9,703 bases of DNA. It comes from an uncultured Tissierellia bacterium (GTDB taxonomy: Bacteria > Bacillota > Clostridia > Tissierellales > Peptoniphilaceae). The notes under the pieces were generated by a model. The model had not been told where the DNA came from. It searched no databases and saw nothing but the letters and a program-made list of their open reading frames with translations. The stretch spans positions 1 to 9,703 of the forward strand of contig CAMYOR010000028.1 in NCBI GenBank assembly GCA_947278105.1. The letters are read 5' to 3'. The position numbers and the translations under genes were made by a program. This document shows positions 7,010 to 9,703 of the stretch, piece by piece (position 1 is the stretch's first letter; every line of letters starts with the position of its first letter).

Positions 7010-7071
7010 AATAAAAGAATGGATGATTTCAATCGGGTAATATTTTTCGGGTGAAAAAAAGGAGACGAATT

Positions 7072-8466
7072 TTGAAAAAGTCAGGCTCAACACAAAATCC
7101 AAAGTTATTTAAAATTAAGCTAGGAATTTTTCTTGCCCTGACCTTCCTTTTCGGAGGGCTTCTCTTCTATGAGGCGATCCCCTATCACGGGGCCCTTTCC
7201 TGGAAAATTCAGGAATGGAGAAACCATAAAAAAATTCAAGCCATCCACACCAACCTCTACGAAGATGGGCTCCAGGGGCTTCTTTCTGACATTCGGGCCA
7301 AGGAGCCCATGCCCGATGACCTTTACCTTGCGGACCGTCTGGTCCTTAACTTTGAGCCCGGCGGAAAAATCACAAGGCTGGAGACCTTTCTTTATGGGAA
7401 GTCGAAGGCGGGGAAGGTTCAAAGCTTTCTCATTTCCTATAATTCTCTTAAAGGCCCCAAGATTGACCTCTGGTTAAGAGGGGAGGCAAATCCGGATTTT
7501 TCCAAAGACAAGCTCCTCAGCCCTTTTTTGACAATCTTGGACACTTCTGGTTATCCCTTTCAGGCCAAGGCCTGGGCGAAGGATCCGAATAGTCCTATTC
7601 TCGAATTCCTTTATTATGGGAAAAGGACCTTTTCTACCAGTGAAGGAATGGTCTTTATCCCGGGAGATGCGGACCGGGACGGGATTTTCGGGAAGAAGGC
7701 GGCACTTATGCAAATCCAAGAAGGAGGAGAAATTTCCGGATACGAAGCCTCTCTTCATATTCCATCGATGCCTCAAATTATCCCCATCCGTTATATTATG
7801 GAGCCTCAATACAAGTCCATGGAAGCCCTCAGGGAAGAGGAAACCCGTCAGAAGATCAGCCAAGCCCAGGAAGAAGCTGAAAATAGCTTGGAAATGTCTG
7901 AAAATGTCTCCGATGAAGGAAAGCCAAGCCAGGAGCCAGGGAAGCCTCGAATTCTTCCGAGCCAGCCGAAATGGACAGAAGATCAAAAGACCGGAGAGAT
8001 CTACACCTTCCTTTCCACCAATAAAAACAAAGGCTACCGGCTGGCGATTATGGATGCAGCCGGAGGCCTTCGAATTTACAAGCTGGAAGGAACGGTGGAC
8101 GGGGGAAAAAGCTGGGACCTTTTAAATCCCAATCCCTGCCTGAGTGAAACCGGAGTTGCCATGGGAGTGGAATTTTTCACAGAAAACCTGGGCTTTGTTG
8201 GCCTGGGAAGTCCCACGGGCGTAACTTCCCGGATCTTTCGAACGGAAGATGGAGGAGATAATTTTGAAGAGGTCATTTTGCCGAGGGGTCAGATCAAAAC
8301 TCTCCCTAAAAAAGCGGCTTCTTTAGGCTTAAAACCTGCAGACTTCGCTTATTTGGAAATGCCGGTCAAGACCGATCAGGGTTATGCCCTAACCCTCAAA
8401 GTATCAGATCTTAAAGAAGGCATCATTTTTTACTCTGAAGACGATGGAAAAACCTGGCACCTGTAA
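7072..8466 (+). CDS. Membrane-anchored extracytoplasmic protein with BNR/Asp-box motifs
   Basis: I do not recognise a specific function for this 464-residue protein. It has a short basic N-terminus, then one hydrophobic segment (about 15-34) that would act as a signal anchor or uncleaved signal peptide, so the rest is probably outside the membrane. Residues 198-204 (GDADRDG) fit a DxDxDG calcium-binding loop. Residues 251-300 are Glu/Lys/Ser/Pro-rich, probably a flexible or coiled linker. The C-terminal third has three Asp-box (BNR) motifs: TVDGGKSW (341-348), TEDGGDNF (391-398) and SEDDGKTW (455-462). These mark beta-hairpin turns in sialidase-like or propeller folds, but too few are present to claim an enzyme. 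The TTG start at 7072 is preferred because GGAGA (7061-7065) lies six bases upstream; an in-frame GTG at 7051 would add seven residues but lacks a ribosome site. The DUF1275 gene is divergent. A Crp-like remnant follows 18 bases downstream. Confidence 0.75.
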   Translation: MKKSGSTQNPKLFKIKLGIFLALTFLFGGLLFYEAIPYHGALSWKIQEWRNHKKIQAIHTNLYEDGLQGLLSDIRAKEPMPDDLYLADRLVLNFEPGGKITRLETFLYGKSKAGKVQSFLISYNSLKGPKIDLWLRGEANPDFSKDKLLSPFLTILDTSGYPFQAKAWAKDPNSPILEFLYYGKRTFSTSEGMVFIPGDADRDGIFGKKAALMQIQEGGEISGYEASLHIPSMPQIIPIRYIMEPQYKSMEALREEETRQKISQAQEEAENSLEMSENVSDEGKPSQEPGKPRILPSQPKWTEDQKTGEIYTFLSTNKNKGYRLAIMDAAGGLRIYKLEGTVDGGKSWDLLNPNPCLSETGVAMGVEFFTENLGFVGLGSPTGVTSRIFRTEDGGDNFEEVILPRGQIKTLPKKAASLGLKPADFAYLEMPVKTDQGYALTLKVSDLKEGIIFYSEDDGKTWHL

Positions 8467-8482
8467 GGGAACCGGTGCCAGG
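8453..8482. repeat. 9-bp inverted repeat spanning the Asp-box gene stop codon
   Basis: CCTGGCACC (8453-8461) and GGTGCCAGG (8474-8482) are perfect inverted copies with a 12-base loop that holds the TAA stop (8464-8466). The stem is GC-rich and would be stable as RNA. No T-run follows, so it is not a standard intrinsic terminator. It sits exactly where the Asp-box gene ends and the Crp remnant begins, so it may mark a rearrangement point or act as an mRNA processing or stability element. Confidence 0.5.
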
Positions 8483-8484
8483 AA

Positions 8485-8610
8485 ATGGCAGATTACCTGA
8501 ATCTTGACCGGTCGGCCCTTTCAAAAGAGCTGGGAAAAATGAGGAAAGAGGGGATGATCCGCTTCCATAAAAATCATTTTGTCATCATCCATGAAGGGAC
8601 TTTACTGTAA
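8485..8610 (+). pseudogene. Orphan C-terminal helix-turn-helix of a Crp/Fnr-family regulator (gene remnant)
   Basis: This short frame encodes 41 residues beginning MADYLNLDRSALSKELGKM and ending KNHFVIIHEGTLL. That is the recognition helix and closing beta-hairpin of the HTH_Crp domain, where Crp/Fnr regulators read (V/L)ADYLNVxRSALSRELxxMrxEGLIxFxKN. A full regulator has about 220 residues with a cyclic-nucleotide-like sensor domain at the front; that part is absent. Upstream in this frame only six codons separate it from the stop of the Asp-box gene, so there is no room for the rest. The simplest reading is a gene decayed by deletion. A stand-alone mini regulator is less likely, because the first HTH helix is also missing and no good ribosome site precedes the ATG. 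Its stop directly abuts the ATG of the Nudix gene, so its translation could be coupled to that gene. Family identification is quite sure; expression is not. Confidence 0.7.
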
Positions 8611-9009
8611 ATGAAAACGATCAAAGTCGTCGCCGCTGCAATTTGCGATTCGTTTGAAAATCCAAAAAAAATTTTTGCTACGGAAAAGGGCTATGGAAAT
8701 TATCAGGGAAAGTGGGAATTTCCCGGGGGGAAGATCGAACCGGGAGAATCTCCTGAAGAGGCTCTGATTCGGGAAATTCAGGAAGAGCTGGACATACGGG
8801 TGAAAATTGGTCCGAAATTAGGGAAAATTGAATATGACTATCCCGAATTTCATGTGGAAATGACCTGTTTCTTTTGCCAGATTTCACAAGGGGAAATTTT
8901 TCTAAAGGAAGCGTCCGATGCCCAATGGCTTGGCAAAGACGAGCTTTTTACAGTAGACTGGCTTCCTTCGGATCGTTCGTTAATAAAAAGGTTAGAAGAG
9001 TTGATGTAA
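8611..9009 (+). CDS. MutT-like Nudix hydrolase ((deoxy)nucleoside triphosphate pyrophosphohydrolase)
   Basis: This 132-residue cytosolic enzyme would hydrolyse a nucleoside triphosphate to its monophosphate and pyrophosphate. Its close likeness to MutT suggests cleaning of oxidised nucleotides such as 8-oxo-dGTP. The Nudix box spans 40-62: Gly40, Glu46, Arg54, Glu55, Glu58 and Glu59 are all present, which are the metal-binding and catalytic positions. The box glycine near the end is Asp61 (EELDI in place of EELGI). FPGGKIEPGE before it matches MutT closely, and the length is normal. The ATG at 8611 follows directly on the stop of the Crp remnant. The only nearby Shine-Dalgarno, AAGGGA (8594-8599), is 11 bases away, so translation may depend on ribosomes finishing the remnant. 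A strong bidirectional terminator follows the stop. The exact substrate is not determined; dCTP or other Nudix substrates remain possible. Confidence 0.9.
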   Translation: MKTIKVVAAAICDSFENPKKIFATEKGYGNYQGKWEFPGGKIEPGESPEEALIREIQEELDIRVKIGPKLGKIEYDYPEFHVEMTCFFCQISQGEIFLKEASDAQWLGKDELFTVDWLPSDRSLIKRLEELM

Positions 9010-9043
9010 AAAAAGCCGCCGGAAAAATTCCCGGCGGCTTTTT
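9008..9043. terminator. Bidirectional Rho-independent terminator
   Basis: GCCGCCGG (9015-9022) pairs perfectly with CCGGCGGC (9031-9038) around an eight-base loop. An A-run (9008-9014) lies before it and a T-run (9039-9043) after it, so it can stop transcription on both strands. It lies between the Nudix gene (plus) and the rRNA methyltransferase gene (minus), overlapping the last bases of the Nudix stop codon. Confidence 0.92.
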
Positions 9044-9049
9044 AAGGAG

Positions 9050-9668
9050 TTAAATGACCTGAAAGATAAAGAACTTGAGATAGGAGGTTTCCGGGACATC
9101 TATGAGGATGGGATGGTCGGGAGCCTGCTGGCGAAATTCAATTTGTTTAAGGCGTACGCCGGCCTCGTGGGCGGCTTGATTAATTTCCTTTAGAAAAAGT
9201 TCCTGGGACATGAAATGGGAGCAGGTGCAGGTTGCAAGATAGCCCCCGCGGGGAAGGATGCGCAGGGCCAGGGAGTTGATCCTCTTATAGCCTTTTCCGG
9301 CTTGCGAAATGGTGGACCGGGACTTGGTGAAGGCAGGGGGATCAAGGATGATAAAGTCCCAGGGATGGTCCTTGGCGGCCAGCTTTTCTTCCAGAAAATC
9401 GAAGGCATCGGCGACGATCCATTGAATTTTACCTTGGAAGCCGTTTCGCTCTGCATTTTTTTTTGCCATGGCGATGGCGCGCTCAGAGACATCCAAGGCA
9501 GCCGCCTCCAGTGCCCCGCCCCGAAGAGCATTTAAGGCAAAGGAGCCTGTGTGTGTAAAGCAGTCCAGGACCCTTTTTCCTTGGCAAAGGTCCTGGATCC
9601 TCCTCCGGTTCTCTTTTTGATCTAGGAAAAATCCTGTTTTTTGCCCCTCCTCCACATCTACCTGATAA
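9050..9668 (-). CDS. rlmI: RlmI-type class I SAM-dependent rRNA methyltransferase, N-terminally truncated by the contig end
   Basis: This is the C-terminal catalytic half (205 genuine residues) of a methyltransferase like RlmI, which makes 5-methylcytosine at 23S rRNA position 1962 in E. coli. Numbered from the first genuine residue, GQKTGFFLDQKENRR (9-23) is the family signature. VLDCFTHTGSF (33-43) is the SAM-binding motif I, with Asp59 in ALDVSE the next acidic motif. LDPPAFTKS (109-116 region) is motif IV, and TCTCS (146-150) holds the expected catalytic cysteine. The stop is TAA at 9050-9052. Full-length relatives have about 390 residues, with an N-terminal PUA RNA-binding domain missing here. 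The apparent ATG at 9685 gives MCIRDS, which is sequencing adapter and not protein. The truncation is therefore an assembly edge, not a pseudogene. The exact target nucleotide is inferred from the family. Confidence 0.9.
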
Positions 9669-9703
9669 CTGTCTCTTATACACATCTGACGCTGCCGACG
9701 AAT
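9669..9703. other. Illumina Nextera transposase adapter at the contig end (not genomic)
   Basis: Positions 9669-9687 read CTGTCTCTTATACACATCT, the 19-bp Tn5 mosaic end used in Nextera libraries. It is followed by GACGCTGCCGACGA to 9701, so the 33 bases are the complete reverse complement of the Nextera read-1 adapter. The last two bases (AT) would be the start of the i5 index. Genomic sequence therefore ends at 9668. Confidence 0.98.

Noticed and set aside
6905..7054. A 49-codon plus-strand frame (MSFFILNRSPSS...) whose TGA overlaps an in-frame GTG of the Asp-box gene
   Set aside because: No ribosome site precedes its ATG, and the predicted promoters and dyad lie inside it. The opposite strand also reads as protein-like here (KADKIHWIIKAF... 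to a stop) but has no start. Neither is supported enough to call.
9041..9062. AAGGAG followed by ATG at 9054 on the plus strand
   Set aside because: The frame stops after two codons and lies inside the end of the methyltransferase gene.

Overview
The window looks like a Bacillota (Clostridia-type) chromosome segment, probably from an anaerobe. The evidence is purine-rich Shine-Dalgarno sites before most genes, TTG starts, an oxygen-sensitive type of iron-sulfur ene-reductase, an EFR1-type flavodoxin/ferredoxin protein, and a membrane-anchored XRE regulator of a kind common in Firmicutes. The genus cannot be told from the sequence. No rRNA, tRNA, CRISPR array, insertion sequence or phage gene was seen.

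Layout from left to right. (1) Positions 1-849, minus strand: a CPA1-type K+/H+ or Na+/H+ antiporter that runs off the left edge. Its N-terminus has no canonical start codon. (2) Positions 1009-5013, plus strand: a D-2-hydroxyacid dehydrogenase, a 687-residue FMN/FAD/4Fe-4S ene-reductase (enoate reductase / FldZ / BaiCD type), and an EFR1-type flavodoxin-2[4Fe-4S] protein. Together they suggest a small reductive module: a 2-oxo acid reduced to a 2-hydroxy acid, a C=C bond reduced, and a low-potential electron carrier nearby. No dehydratase or CoA-transferase lies in the window to link the two enzymes. (3) Positions 5204-6190, plus: an XRE regulator with six predicted membrane helices, preceded by a TTGCG/CGCAA repeat cluster that may be its operator. 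(4) Positions 6210-6878, minus: a YoaK/DUF1275 membrane protein, convergent with the regulator. (5) Positions 6879-7071: a divergent control region with a dyad lying between two predicted promoters. (6) Positions 7072-8466, plus: a membrane-anchored extracytoplasmic protein with three BNR/Asp-box motifs and a DxDxDG loop. (7) Positions 8485-8610: an orphan C-terminal helix-turn-helix of a Crp/Fnr regulator, probably a gene remnant, abutting a MutT-like Nudix hydrolase (8611-9009). (8) A bidirectional terminator (9008-9043), then a truncated RlmI-type rRNA methyltransferase on the minus strand.

The last 35 bases are not genomic. Positions 9669-9701 match the reverse complement of the Illumina Nextera read-1 transposase adapter. 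This adapter creates a false start (MCIRDS...) for the methyltransferase, which is really cut off by the contig end.

I found no clear new multi-gene system. The best leads are the dehydrogenase/ene-reductase/EFR1 module, the orphan Crp helix-turn-helix, the Asp-box surface protein with its divergent control region, and the adapter artefact.
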